A stretch of DNA of 64,000 nucleotides, from contig JAVHZZ010000010.1 in NCBI GenBank assembly GCA_036250195.1, positions 108,915,778 to 108,979,777 of the forward strand, written 5' to 3'. Source of the stretch: Mixophyes australis. Lineage: Eukaryota; Chordata; Amphibia; Anura; Limnodynastidae. Shown here in pieces: positions 1-63,883 of this stretch. The notes below the pieces were generated by a model. It saw only the letters and a list, made by a program, of their open reading frames with translations. It made no database searches and had not been told where the DNA came from. The stretch's first letter is position 1; the number at the start of each line of letters is the position of its first letter. A program made the position numbers and the translations under genes.

Positions 1-1557
1 CGGAGTCACGACGTTTGTGTTTCTTTTGTTTTCCTCGTCAGTATTAATTTGTGATGGAACGTCGAGAGACTCTTTATATATTGTTACACAAATGCACAGA
101 CCGTGATTTTTTAATATGCATCATTTTTATTTATTTAACTATTAATGCTTTTGTTCTCCTTACGCAAACGTGCACTGCCTGCAACGCTTCGAGGCCGCTC
201 TCCGCGCAGAGAGAGCGTATGAAGAGGGAGGAAACCGCGTTCTCCGTTGGATCGCCCTCTGGCGGCAGACTTGTTCCGTGCTCACCCGGTGTGCTAAGAC
301 TTTATTATATCCCAGATAGTTTAACGCTGCTGCTTCCTGTTCCTCTGACATGCAATAATAGAAGGACAGTCGGCGATCAGCCCGCTCATCGCCTCCTACT
401 CCCCCCTGCGCAGGTGGTCTTGCGGCTCAGAAGCGCCATTTTGCACAGATCAGGTTAAAAGAAATAAAATAAAAATTGACACAACTGTTACGTGTGCTGG
501 CTTCATTAACTCCTGATAGAATTGTTCTTAAAATTAGATATTTGGCCGCGTAAATGGAGTTGTGTAGGTGACACGTTACACTTTTATATGTGGAGTGTGT
601 GTCATAGAAAGATGAATAAACTGAACCAATCCACGGGCGTCTCCTATTACACTACAGATATTTTGCGGGAAATATATTTAAAACAAAACCTATTGGCGCT
701 AGGATTTTCTCTCTAAACTTATTGGTTGTATATGTGGAGCAGCTGTTATTTCAGGGCTCGGAGCATACGTGTGAATTAAACCAAAAGTTTCTATAACGGC
801 GCTTTTTAACCACCCAAAAACATATCAAATGTAACTGAATCAGGATAGATTACTTTTAAATAAGTTTATCATAATAAAAAAAAAATATATAACCTAAAAA
901 ATCAGTGTGTACGGGGTGGGGCCGTGCGTACGTGGTGCATATTTATATGTGACCTAGATTTACATCCAAGTACATGGAGAACAAAAGTTTACACCACGAG
1001 CCAATAGGATTTCTGTTGGCAGAGTTGAGATTATTGAACAGAGATAAAGGTGGTGGAGACGGACATATAAGGACAGTCCTGACGTCCCCTCATCATTAAC
1101 GTAGCCCATAAATAAGTCTAAATTGAGCCCTTTTTAAGTAGGAAAAAGTAAAGTTTTTATATAATGAAAAAAGTGATGCTAAAGTGGTGGGAGGGTGGAC
1201 TCTTACACTAAGCATAGACCTGGGTATGTGCTAGATGCACCATCCAAAGAGTATATTACTTTTATATTGTTATTAAATAATCACTTTTATTTATTCATGT
1301 GTTTATTACAGTAGCTATTTACAAAATATTATCTCTAAGCATAAGTTATATAATATAAACAGTTTTATTTCTTCTTGGAAGTTATAGAGATGAAAATAGC
1401 CATTGTTTGAGAAACAAAACCACGTCTGCGGGTATCCTCCCGTGCACTACGTCTGCCCAGTTTCCTCCCGCGCACCTCGTCTGCGCGATCCCAAATGATG
1501 GTGGTCAGAAATGTTTCTTATATAGGCAAGTTATTACTATGATGTAGTCATTTGTGG

Positions 1558-1651
1558 GTAAATAGGTGTGGGTGTGGCTAGTAGCTGTGATGTGGGTGTG
1601 GCTAGTAGCTGTGATGTGGGTGTGGCTGTTTGATGTGGGTGTGGCTGTTTG
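1558..1651. repeat. Small tandem repeat, GATGTGGGTGTGGCT-based
   Basis: Two copies of a unit containing GTGGGTGTGGCTAGTAGCT are followed by shorter copies ending in GTGTGGCTGTTT. A local minisatellite with no coding meaning. Confidence 0.75.
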
Positions 1652-3006
1652 CCTGCCATCCCTAATTTCCAGGGACAGTCTCAAATTTTAAAGTTTTATT
1701 ATTGTCCAATGAAAATGTCCCTATTTTTCAATATTAATCAAGTGTACATTATAATTCCAATTATTTTATATATCGAATCCTATTCTTTTTTCCTTTGGCC
1801 GTGTAAGTGCATTTTAATTACAATACTCTTCAATAGATATAAAAAGATTTACATATCTATGTATATTTATGTATATAGCTGTTTACATCCTATATCCCAG
1901 CTTTCAGCAGAGATGTCTAGTATAAAGCATCCACAAGATGGCGCCACTTCCAAATCTCTCCATACTCATAGCAACCATTCTAAACATGGAGTAAATTATT
2001 TTCAGCGGACTTCAGTCGGCCGGCCCAGGTAGTGGCCCAGTGGTAATGTATTCTGCAAGTACCCCCTTTCCATAGAGCAGCCATCCACAGACACCTGCTC
2101 TATGGATTATTATGTAGTGCTGACATATTACACAGTGTTGTACAGTGAATGTTCATTCTCATCAGTCCCTGCCCCAGTGAAGCCTACAATCTAAGTTTCC
2201 AACCAGATGCACTCGAGCCAATAAACCTTCAATTATGTTATTGGACCGTGAGAGAAAACCAGAGCATGTGACCGAAACACAACTGGACGGGGATAACATA
2301 CAACCCCCCAGCAGACGGCACCCTGGTCCCAGCATTAGCCTAGGTCCTAGCCAGGACTATGGATAATATTAGATTAGACAGTCTCTAGTTTAAGGTCTGA
2401 TATGACAAATTCTGCAAAACTTTAGAATATGGGTTTTACAGCAGAAGACCCGGAGCGTATTCACCCTCTCTGGTCATTATTTAAGGGGATACAGAGGTAT
2501 TTGATGTGTGGCTTTAGAAGAACACTGAGCCCAATAAAGTTTCACCCAACCCTAAAACTCACTGTGCATGGCAGCCCATAACGTGATGGGCTCCAGGACA
2601 CACTTTGATTCTGGATCCTCCTCTCCTTGGGAGACGAGTGGAAAAACATCTAATAAAATTAAGTGTAGATAAATAATTATGTTATGGGGTGGGCAGGCTC
2701 GAACGTAGCCCCCTCCTTGCAATAAAAGCTATGAAACTCCTGAGCCGCTCCCTACTCTCTGACGTGTGTACCCACGGTAGAATGGACTGCTGGTATTACA
2801 CCTCATACTGCAATGATGACCCTTATAGTCAAGATGGCTACCCTTCCGTCTCCAATAAGGTGCTTTATCTTTGGCCGAGCATTCCAGGTAAGAGTTGGCT
2901 TTAGTTTTGTATTAAGAATGTTTATCCAGGCCAATATTTCATATTACCCAAGAGAATCACTGGGTCCGATTATCGGGAGCTCTGTAGCCTTGATGTAGGT
3001 TGTGAT

Positions 3007-3106
3007 GCTATAGAATACAAAGCTTGTTATAGAAAATAAAGCTTATGTTATAGCATACAAAGCCTATGTTATCGCATACAAAGCTTATGTTATAGCATAC
3101 AAAGCT
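3007..3106. repeat. Short tandem repeat, about 21-bp unit
   Basis: Four to five imperfect copies of a unit like GTTATAGCATACAAAGCTTA in direct orientation. Confidence 0.75.
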
Positions 3107-5799
3107 TTCTGCTACAGTGAGGGATTCTGTGAAGTTATTTGCTCTGCTCTCTGCCTCTGCAGTATCAATCGCTGTTGTTATGTTGTATGCATGTTCTTGT
3201 ACTGTTGTTTCCAGTTTGCCACCCTGGCAATACAGCGTTGCTGAATATATCGGCGCTATATACAAACGTCTGATGAAGGTATATGACTCATTTACATGAT
3301 AAATGCCGGTTGGACAGAGGAATGTGTTTTGGCAGCCGAGGGATTGTCTTTTGGCGGCTTCCTGGTTACTTTCCTTGTTCCCCAGAGACTTGAAGCTAAA
3401 CATCTGGTTGGACTGTAAGATTCCCCCCCCCCCTCGTTCACCAGCCGAGGGATGTACGGAAGAGGGAGACAAAACCAACATCCCAGATTTAAAGATACAA
3501 TTGCTCAGAGCATGGTCCAGTGTCCTGGGAGAGAGAGGACACATCATGCACAGGGTGGGGAGAGAAGTGAATGATTTATCTGCTCCAGGTCAATTTTCCT
3601 CTAGATGTCGATATATCCACTGTTATCTACACTTTAGATTTACAAAAATGTCTGTCCGTAAATGCTAAAAATACTTTTTTGTGAAAATTCTACAGGGTTT
3701 GTAACCTTGGTCCTTGGTGTGTTTTACAGCCCAAAATGCCCCACTAATAATACAGCCCTCCTAGAGATGCCCCCAGAATAACCCACTTGGCCTCTGCGCA
3801 GGCGCTAAGACAGATGGATACGTCCTACCTCCTGGTGCCTCTGCGGATGTCTGGTGTCTCCTATTCTCAGGCCACCTCCTAGAATAAAGGAACAAAAATA
3901 TGTCACAATGAGAAAAGGCTGCTCAGCTAAACCAAACAAATATTTGTACAGCCACTGGGGGGCGCTGTAACACTAGAACTTATGGTAATATTTCATTTTA
4001 TCTCTGCAGAAGCTGCCCCTATACAATTATATTGTTCTCTGTGCTGAGAAACCAATGCTTGTTTGTTTATTTAAGGAACAATAAAGTGAAAATAAGTTTC
4101 CTGTAAATAGATACGGTGCCTCTATAATACCCCTGTGCCGGATATAAGGGATCTTGGATTTACCTATGTTCTAGTTTGCCTGCGTCTGGTCATTTGGGCT
4201 AATCCATATTAAAGTCCCCCACACGGAAGTCATTCAGTGGGCCCAGCCAATATTCCACCAGTCATTTTACTAGGAACTTGTGATACTACTGAGGCACAAG
4301 GTGCCTCATGTCTCAATGCTGTTTCTAGTTCTCATTACCTTAGTGATAGTGAATGGCTGCTGATCGCAAAGTGATTTTTTTTTCAGACCCATTAAACAGG
4401 TTCAAATGAATTCAATAAAAAAAGCAAAATACACAGTTGACGCTTTCAGCGTAAAAAGCAATTTATAGCAGCCGTAAAACGGACAAAAGGAGATTTACAA
4501 TGTGTATAAACCCCTGGAACAGCCACAAAGCTGCGTGTTTTCCCATATTGTAAGAAAATGACCCACTTACTACTGTATGATTAACCCCCAACGTCCCGCC
4601 TCCATAATCTGAAGGAGATGGCGACGGGACAGTAAATCTCTCGCGTTATGTTTCAATACGTTTTACTTTTAAAAAGTACCCAAACTTTGAGTAAATTTTT
4701 ACTGACATATTTCCAACATGATTCTCAGTGGCGTCTGCATATTTATTACTCTGTAATATAAAAAAAACGACGTGAAACGTACCTGACGTCTGTACATAGC
4801 GGAGGCGGCCATTTTGTCAGTGTCTCAGTCAATGTACACTTGTACTATATATTGATTATCCGGTCACTGGGAACCAGTGACCTCCCTGCGCTGAAATGAT
4901 TGGCTGTATATTGGTTCAGTCCACAAAAGCTGCTGTTGCTGTGTGTAGGTGACGGTGAGTAGTAATCCCCAAATATGTAACTGTCAATAATGACAATTAA
5001 TAAACTGATGACTGCGCAAATATTAACTTTTTCATAGACATTTTGGTATAAAATTTACTGCCATGACCCTGTAACAGAGCGGGCGGTGACGGAGTATGAC
5101 ACAGGGGCTGACTGGGCTGGGGGGCATCCGGCCCCTGGGCCGGTCCCATAGTGGGCTACCTCAGGCTGGGGCACTGGGCCACCTGCAATTTCTTTCCTTT
5201 AAAATGTTCCTAATAGACTGCTGAGCTGCGTCTCGCCCCCAGCCAGCCCCTGGTATGACAGGATGACCATAGCGGACACCCTCGTTACCATGGTTGTCAT
5301 CATCATATACTCTGGTAACATCGCCCCCTTCACCGGTGTCACAATGTTCTGCTCCTGGTTTTCTGTTTTCCTAACAGCAATAACAAGGGCTGAATAAAAT
5401 AACTGATTTGATAAAGAACTGTCCATGAATAGAGACAGCCCAGGTTAGTACAGTAGTGATATATACAGGATATATATGGGCCTTTTTTTTTTTTTATAAT
5501 TTGGAATGTGGGATGGACTTTCAGAGAATTATGGTCGCATGAAGTGATTAACCAGTTTTGAAATTCATTTAAAGACAGAACAGTAGCACTAACCTTACTC
5601 TACAACATATCAGATCATTTCTTTTGGTCGTAGTCCAGGGATTAGAAGGTGGAACAGAAGCAGTTTGCTGGGGATCAATGTTCTACAGATCTCTAGAGAT
5701 CATCTGTAAATTATCCATCTATAAAGCAGAGGAATCCGGGGTCCTAAATGATATTGTCACTTTCCATAACATTATTTGGAATGTACCAGCTTAGTACAT

Positions 5800-6736
5800 T
5801 AACCCTCCAGTGACTGGAAGGCAGGGAGTGAAGGATTCTGGGAGCAGAGGACAGACACAGAGTCAGTCAAATTCTCACTTTCTCCAAAGACTCTGACAGG
5901 AGGGTGTGAAAATGGGTGTAAGGTGTTGGGGGGGGGGGGGGCACATGAGAGAGGGCTGAGGATGGAGTGTAACCCCTTCATACCAGGAGAGAGGAGGAGG
6001 AGGGGCTGAGGGGCTCCAGGACTACAAGTCCCAACATGCCCTGCCAATCTGAGAGGTCATGCTAGGACTTGTAGTTCCACAGCAGCTGAGAGAGCAGAGG
6101 CTGGGGGGTGGGAGGGAGGAGGGGGAGAGGTACTCACAGGGCAGACACAGCAGGACCGGTAGGAGGTTTGCAGAAAGCCAGGGGGGAGGGAGAGAGGAGG
6201 GGAGGGGCAGCTGCATCATCTCCAGCCTGAGATGTGGGGAGATAAGGGGCAGAGATAAAGTGACGGGAGCCAGTGCTGCAGCCAGAGCCAGATTATAGGG
6301 GGGCAGCAGGAGACCTGGGGGGCAATCTGGGACTACTGCAGATATAGAGAGGACTCAGGGGGCGGCCTCAGAGGGTATCTGTAATAGGGACAACTTGTAA
6401 GAGAACCAGGGGGCAATAAATCAGGAGGGGGTATCTAGATTAGTAGGGTATTATTGGAAGGGGCAGAAGGGGGTCTCTAGAGTGAGGAGACGGGGTACCT
6501 ACAGCAAAGGGGGTGGTTAGAGGCAGGGGGTGTGGGGGCAAGAAGGAGAGGGGTCTCCAGAGTAGGGGCAAGAAGTAGAGGGGTCCTAGGAGAGTAGAAG
6601 AGGGATCTGCAGAGGAGGGGCAATAACAGAGGAGGGGCGGGAGAGTCCCAGGAGGAGGGGCAGATAGGGGGTGAGATACCCCATAAAGAGCCTGGAGGGG
6701 GGCTATAGGGGCAGCCCCCTATCTCTTGGTGTCAGT
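5800..6736 (+). promoter_or_regulatory. G-rich 5' flank of SCUBE2 (candidate 5' UTR and promoter)
   Basis: The 900 bp before the start codon are strongly purine- and G-rich on the coding strand, with a G14 run (5928-5941) and dozens of runs of three to six G between about 6290 and 6720, enough for several G-quadruplexes. A fragment of the ACTTGTAGT palindromic repeat lies at 6008-6090. No TATA box or clear transcription start was recognised, and it is not obviously CpG-rich. The regulatory role is inferred from position only. Confidence 0.4.
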
Positions 6737-57842
<51,106 letters not shown>

Positions 57843-58937
57843 GTGAGTTTATTTCTATCCATCCGTATTATACAAACAAAACAAATCCTGTGATTAATCA
57901 GTTTACACGTCCTTGTTGGTGAATTTGTCATCCTGCCCGAACAGAAATAACAAATGGACAGAAATATTCTACAGTATCTTCAAGTGATTTATCAGATGCC
58001 ATTTAAAGTTAAAAGAGAAATCTAAATATTGTACGATGCATTGCAACAATGTATCAGAATATTATGGTTAATGTTCATAACAATCAAGATACATATATCA
58101 GTATTGTATTGTTCTTGATACATGTATAAGATGCTGAACAAGTTACATTCATATATCAGCATTTATTCTTATTTTCTGTAGGACAAATGCACGTGTTTAA
58201 CCATATCCCTAGTTATAACGGGATGGTTTGCAAATTATTAAGAACTTTCCTGCTGCTTATGATGATACAATGTATCATAAGCCTGTAAACCATTTTATTT
58301 CATGTATCAGTTCAGTGTGAAGAGACGTTGTCTGAAATCTCCCATTCTCCTCCCTCCCACTACAATAGACCTGTGTTACATTGTAGCAGTTTTCTCAGGT
58401 GTAACTTGTTTCACCATAAGACAGCAGCAAAGATTAAGAGAAATGTTGCCAATCGTCTTATTATCAGGTGAAGATAGAAATTTAAACAAAACCAACTGAG
58501 TGGACATCACTAACTAACAGGAGAACACAACCAAAGTAGATCATGTTTTTTATTAAGTACATCTGATGTATGAATAATATACACTCACAATACACAGAAT
58601 TCCATCACCTAACTGAAGAATAATTCTTTGTAACCAGAGAAACAGTCGGATACACAGAATATACAGCTGAGTTATTGTATCTTGGATGGAAATTAATTGA
58701 CTGTTTTGGAGATTTTAAATTTCTAGTCCAAAATACATAATTGAATGTTACATTGTTGTTTCCAAATAATGCGCACATGAAGGAGTCTCATGTCATCGAT
58801 GTGATAAGTATTTATTTTGGCAATACCTTGATTGAAATGATAGATTTTGGTATTCGTTTAAACCAGAAAAAACAAACAAACACCTTTTTCCTGTTTAAAA
58901 AATAAATAAATTATAAGAAATATGGGTAATAAAAATC

Positions 58938-59160
58938 CCTTTCACCCGGCACTCTCCTCTCTCACCCGACTGCCTCCCCTCTCACCCTACTGCCTCCCCT
59001 CTCACCCTACTGCCTCCCCTCTTACCCGACACGCTCCCTTCTCACTCGGCACCCTCCCCTCTCACCCTACTGCCTCCCCTCTCATCCGACTGCCTCCCTT
59101 CTCACCTGGCACCCTATCCTCTCACCTGATACCCTCCTCTCTTACCTGACACACTCCCCT
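58938..59160. repeat. 21-bp pyrimidine-rich tandem repeat, about 10 copies
   Basis: Units of CTCTCACCCGACTGCCTCCC with variants (CTAC, CTGGCACC). It ends exactly where the LINE fragment begins. Confidence 0.88.
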
Positions 59161-59760
59161 TTTTGCAGATGACACAAAGATATACAACAGGGTAGACTCA
59201 CCAGGAGGGGTAAAACAAATGATTGATGATCTAGGTAGACTAGAGGAATGGTCAGAGAGTGACAACTACAGTTTAATGCCAAAAAATGCAAAATCATGTA
59301 CTTGGGTCTCAAAAACCCAAAGGCTAAATATAGTATTAACGACACTATAATGGAAACTACTGAGGAGGAAAGGGATCTAGGAGTCACTATTTCAGGTGAC
59401 ATAAAGGCAGGTAAGTAATGTAACAAAGCAATGAGGAAGGTAAGTCAGATGTTTGGTTGTATAGGGAGAGGAATCAGTAGCAGAAAGAAAGAAGAAATAA
59501 TACCTCTGTATAGGTCATTGGTACGGCCTCATCTAGAATACTGTGTTCAGTTCTGGAGGCCGTATCTCCAGAAGAATATAAATAAATTACAGACTGTACA
59601 ATGAATGGTACATGATCTACAGCACAAAACTTACCCAGAAAGACTAATAGATCTTATGTATAGTTTGTAGCAGAGAAGGGAACGGGGGGACATGATAGAA
59701 ACTGTCATATATATCCAGGGTTTAAACAGGGTACAGGAGGGAAACATTCTACAAGGGAAG
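59161..59760 (+). mobile_element. Non-LTR retrotransposon (LINE) fragment, reverse transcriptase C-terminal half
   Basis: The sequence starts at the FADD catalytic box of reverse transcriptase (59162-59173, FADDTKIYNRV). With frame changes it shows further strings common in vertebrate LINE polymerases: EEERDLGVTISGDIKAG, KKEEIIPLYRSLVRPHLEYC, VQFWRPYLQK. Stops and frameshifts show it is a dead copy, cut off at the 5' side. It continues after the 44-bp array at 63884. CR1/L2/Rex1-type is likely, but the clade is not decided. Confidence 0.85.
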
Positions 59761-62700
59761 AGAAGTATTAGGACACGAGGACATGTACTGACACTGGGGG
59801 GAAGAGAAGTATTAGGACACGAGGACATATATACTGACACTGGGGGGAAGAGAAGTATTAGGACACGAGGACATGTACTGACACTGGGGGAAGAGAAGTA
59901 TTAGGACACGAGTACATGTACTGACACTGGGGGGGGGAAGAGAAGTATTAGAACACAAGGACATGTACTGACACTGGAGGGAAGAGAAGTATTAGGACAC
60001 GAGGACATGTACTGACACTGGGGGGGGGAAGAGAAGTATTAGAACATGAGGACATGTACTGACACTGGGGGGAAGAGAAGTATTAGGACACGAGGACATG
60101 TACTGACACTGGGGGGAAGAGAAGTATTAGGACACGAGGACATATATACTGACACTGGGGGGAAGAGAAGTATTAGGACACGAGGACATGTACTGACACT
60201 GGGGGGAAGAGAAGTATTAGAACACGAGGACATGTACTGACACTGGGGGGAAGAGAAGTATTAGAACATGAGGACATGTACTGACACTGGGGGGAAGAGA
60301 AGTATTAGAACACGAGGACATGTACTGACACTGGGGGGAAGAGAAGTATTAGGACACGAGGACATGTACTGACACTGGGGGGAAGAGAAGTATTAGGACA
60401 CGAGGACATGTACTGACACTGGGGGGAAGAGAAGTATTAGAACACGAGGACATGTACTGACACTGGGGGGAAGAGAAGTATTAGAACATGAGGACATGTA
60501 CTGACACTGGAGGGAAGAGAAGTATTAGGACACGAGGACATGTACTGACACTGGGGGGGAAGAGAAGTATTAGAACACGAGGACATGTACTGACACTGGG
60601 GGGAAGAGAAGTATTAGGACACGAGGACATGTACTGACACTGGGGGGAAGAGAAGTATTAGAACATGAGGACATGTACTGACACTGGAGGGAAGAGAAGT
60701 ATTAGGACACGAGGACATGTACTGACACTGGGGGGAAGAGAAGTATTAGAACACGAGGACATGCACTGACACTGGGGGGAAGAGAAGTATTAGAACACGA
60801 GGACATGTACTGACACTGGGGGGAAGAGAAGTATTAGAACACGAGGACATGTACTGACACTGGGGGGAAGAGAAGTATTAGAACACGAGGACATGTACTG
60901 ACACTGGGGGGAAGAGAAGTATTGGGACACGAGGACATGTACTGACACTGGGGGGAAGAGAAGTATTAGGACACGAGGACATATATACTGACACTGGGGG
61001 GAAGAGAAGTATTAGAACACGAGGACATGTACTGACACTGGAGGGAAGAGAAGTATTAGAACACGAGGACATGTACTGACACTGGGGGAAGAGAAGTATT
61101 AGGACACGAGGACATGTACTGACACTGGGGGGGGGAAGAGAAGTATTAGAACACGAGGACATGTACTGACACTGGAGGGAAGAGAAGTATTAGGACACGA
61201 GGACATGTACTGACACTGGGGGGGGAAGAGAAGTATTAGAACACGAGGACATGTACTGACACTGGGGGGAAGAGAAGTATTAGGACACGAGGACATGTAC
61301 TGACACTGGGGGGAAGAGAAGTATTAGGACACGAGGACATATATACTGACACTGGGGGGAAGAGAAGTATTAGGACACGAGGACATGTACTGACACTGGG
61401 GGGAAGAGAAGTATTAGAACACGAGGACATGTACCTACACTGGGGGGAAGAGAAGTATTAGGACACGAGGACATGTACTGACACTGGGGGGAAGAGAAGT
61501 ATTAGGACACGAGGACATGTACTGACACTGGGGGGAAGAGAAGTATTAGAACACGAGGACATGTACTGACACTGGGGGGAAGAGAAGTATTAGGACACGA
61601 GGACATGTACTGACACTGGGGGGAAGAGAAGTATTAGAACACGAGGACATGTACTGACACTGGGGGGAAGAGAAGTATTAGAACATGAGGACATGTACTG
61701 ACACTGGAGGGAAGAGAAGTATTAGGACACTAGGACATGTACTGACACTGGGGGGAAGAGAAGTATTAGAACACGAGGACATATATACTGACACTGGGGG
61801 GAAGAGAAGTATTAGGACACGAGGACATGTACTGACACTGGGGGGAAGAGAAGTATTAGAACACGAGGACATGTACTGACACTGGAGGGAAGAGAAGTAT
61901 TAGAACACGAGGACATGTGCTGACACTGGGGGGGAAGAGAAGTATTAGAACACGAGGACATGTACTGACACTGGGGGGAAGAGAAGTATTAGAACACGAG
62001 GACATGTACTGACACTGGGGGGAAGAGAAGTATTAGAACACGAGGACATGCACTGACGCTGGAGGGAAGAGAAGTATTAGAACACGAGGACATGCACTGA
62101 CGCTGGAGGGAAGAGAAGTATTAGAACACGAGGACATGTACTGACACTGGGGGGAAGAGAAGTATTAGAACACGAGGACATGCACTGACGCTGGAGGGAA
62201 GAGAAGTATTAGAACACGAGGACATGCACTGACACTGGAGGGAAGAGAAGTATTAGAACACGAGGACATGTACTGACACTGGAGGGAAGAGAAGTATTAG
62301 AACATGAGGACATGAACTGACACTGGGGGGAAGAGAAGTATTAGAACACGAGGACATGTACTGACACTGGGGGGAAGAGAAGTATTAGAACACGAGGACA
62401 TGTACTGACACTGGGGGGAAGAGAAGTATTAGAACACGAGGACATGCACTGACGCTGGAGGGAAGAGAAGTATTAGAACACGAGGACATGTGCTGACACT
62501 GGGGGGGAAGAGAAGTATTCGAACACGAGGACATGTACTGACACTGGGGGGAAGAGAAGTATTAGAACACGAGGACATGCACTGACGCTGGAGGGAAGAG
62601 AAGTATTAGAACACGAGGACATGTACTGACACTGGGGGGAAGAGAAGTATTAGAACACGAGGACATGTACTGACACTGGGGGGAAGAGAAGTATTAGAAC

Positions 62701-63883
62701 ACAAGGACATGTACTGACACTGGAGGGAAGAGAAGTATTAGAACACGAGGACATGCACTGACGCTGGAGGGAAGAGAAGTATTAGAACACGAGGACATGT
62801 ACTGACACTGGGGGGAAGAGAAGTATTAGAACACAAGGACATGTACTGACACTGGGGGGAAGAGAAGTATTAGAACACGAGGACATGTACTGACACTGGA
62901 GGGAAGAGAAGTATTAGAACACGAGGACATGTACTGACACTGGGGGGAAGAGAAGTATTAGAACACAAGGACATGTACTGACACTGGAGGGAAGAGAAGT
63001 ATTAGAACACGAGGACATGCACTGACACTGGGGGGAAGAGAAGTATTAGAACACGAGGACATGTACTGACACTGGGGGGAAGAGAAGTATTAGAACACGA
63101 GGACATGTACTGACACTGGGGGGAAGAGAAGTATTAGAACACGAGGACATGTACTGACACTGGGGGGGGGGAGAGAAGTATTAGAACACGAGGACATGTA
63201 CTGACACTGGGGGGAAGAGAAGTATTAGAACAGGAGGACATGTACTGACACTGAGGGGAAGAGAAGTACTAGAACACGAGGACATGTACTGACACTGGGG
63301 GGAAGAGAAGTATTAGAACACGAGGACATGTACTGACACTGGGGGGAAGAGAAGTATTAGAACACGAGGACATGTACTGACACTGGGGGGAAGAGAAGTA
63401 TTAGAACACGAGGACATGTACTGACACTGGGGGGAAGAGAAGTATTAGGACACGAGGACATGTACTGACACTGGGGGGAAGAGAAGTATTAGAACACGAG
63501 GACATGCACTGACACTGGGGGGAAGAGAAGTATTAGAACACGAGGACATGTACTGACACTGGGGGGAAGAGAAGTATTAGAACACGAGGACATGTACTGA
63601 CACTGGGGGGAAGAGAAGTATTAGAACACGAGGACATGTACTGACACTGGGGGGGGGGGGAGAGAAGTATTAGAACACGAGGACATGTACTGACACTGGG
63701 GGGAAGAGAAGTACTAGAACACGAGGACATGTACTGACACTGGGGGGAAGAGAAGTACTAGAACACGAGGACATGTACTGACACTGGGGGGAAGAGAAGT
63801 ATTAGGACACGAGGACATGTACTGACACTGGGGGGGAAGAGAAGTATTAGAACACGAGGACATGTACTGACACTGGGGGGAAG
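59755..63883. repeat. 44-bp minisatellite, about 94 copies, inside the LINE
   Basis: Units of GGGGGGAAGAGAAGTATTAG, then AACACGAGGACATGTACTGA, then CACT; the G run varies from 4 to 12. Common variants: AGGACACG or AGAACACG, CATATATACTGAC, TGCACTGACGCTGGAGGG. In one frame the unit reads GKRSIRTRGHVLTLG, the RTRGHxL motif of LINE polymerases. Confidence 0.96.

Larger units (their letters stand above)
1..5799. other. Upstream intergenic region, no gene recognised
   Basis: No exon with splice borders and homology was found. A stretch with more CpG at about 165-300 could be the edge of a neighbouring promoter, but nothing supports a gene there. Contents seen: a GTGGGTGTGGCT-type tandem repeat (1558-1651), short tandem copies around 3007-3106, a fragment of the TCACTGAGG-type palindromic element near 4260-4345, and a copy at 5638-5740 resembling the unit of the 90-bp intron 10 array. 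The remainder shows nothing I can support. Confidence 0.5.

Noticed and set aside
51..458. 135-codon ORF at the left edge
   Set aside because: No recognised domain, no splice borders, unremarkable composition. The CpG-richer part is noted but does not establish a gene.
2689..2904. Possible small exon ending in a donor-like GTAAGA
   Set aside because: No homology and no matching acceptor or partner exon; a chance GTAAGA.
3008..3547. 179-codon minus-strand ORF
   Set aside because: It ends in short tandem repeats (CYNISFVCDNIGFVCYN) and has no homology; it lies in intergenic repeat sequence.
6671..6736. Upstream extension of the exon 1 frame starting at GTG
   Set aside because: It is GTG rather than ATG, just after an in-frame TAG. 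The ATG at 6737 has a strong context and starts directly before the signal peptide.
59692..63730. Many short ORFs (RSIRTRGHVLTL and antisense SSCPNTSLPPSVS)
   Set aside because: Products of the 44-bp array. Only the LINE relationship of one frame is meaningful.
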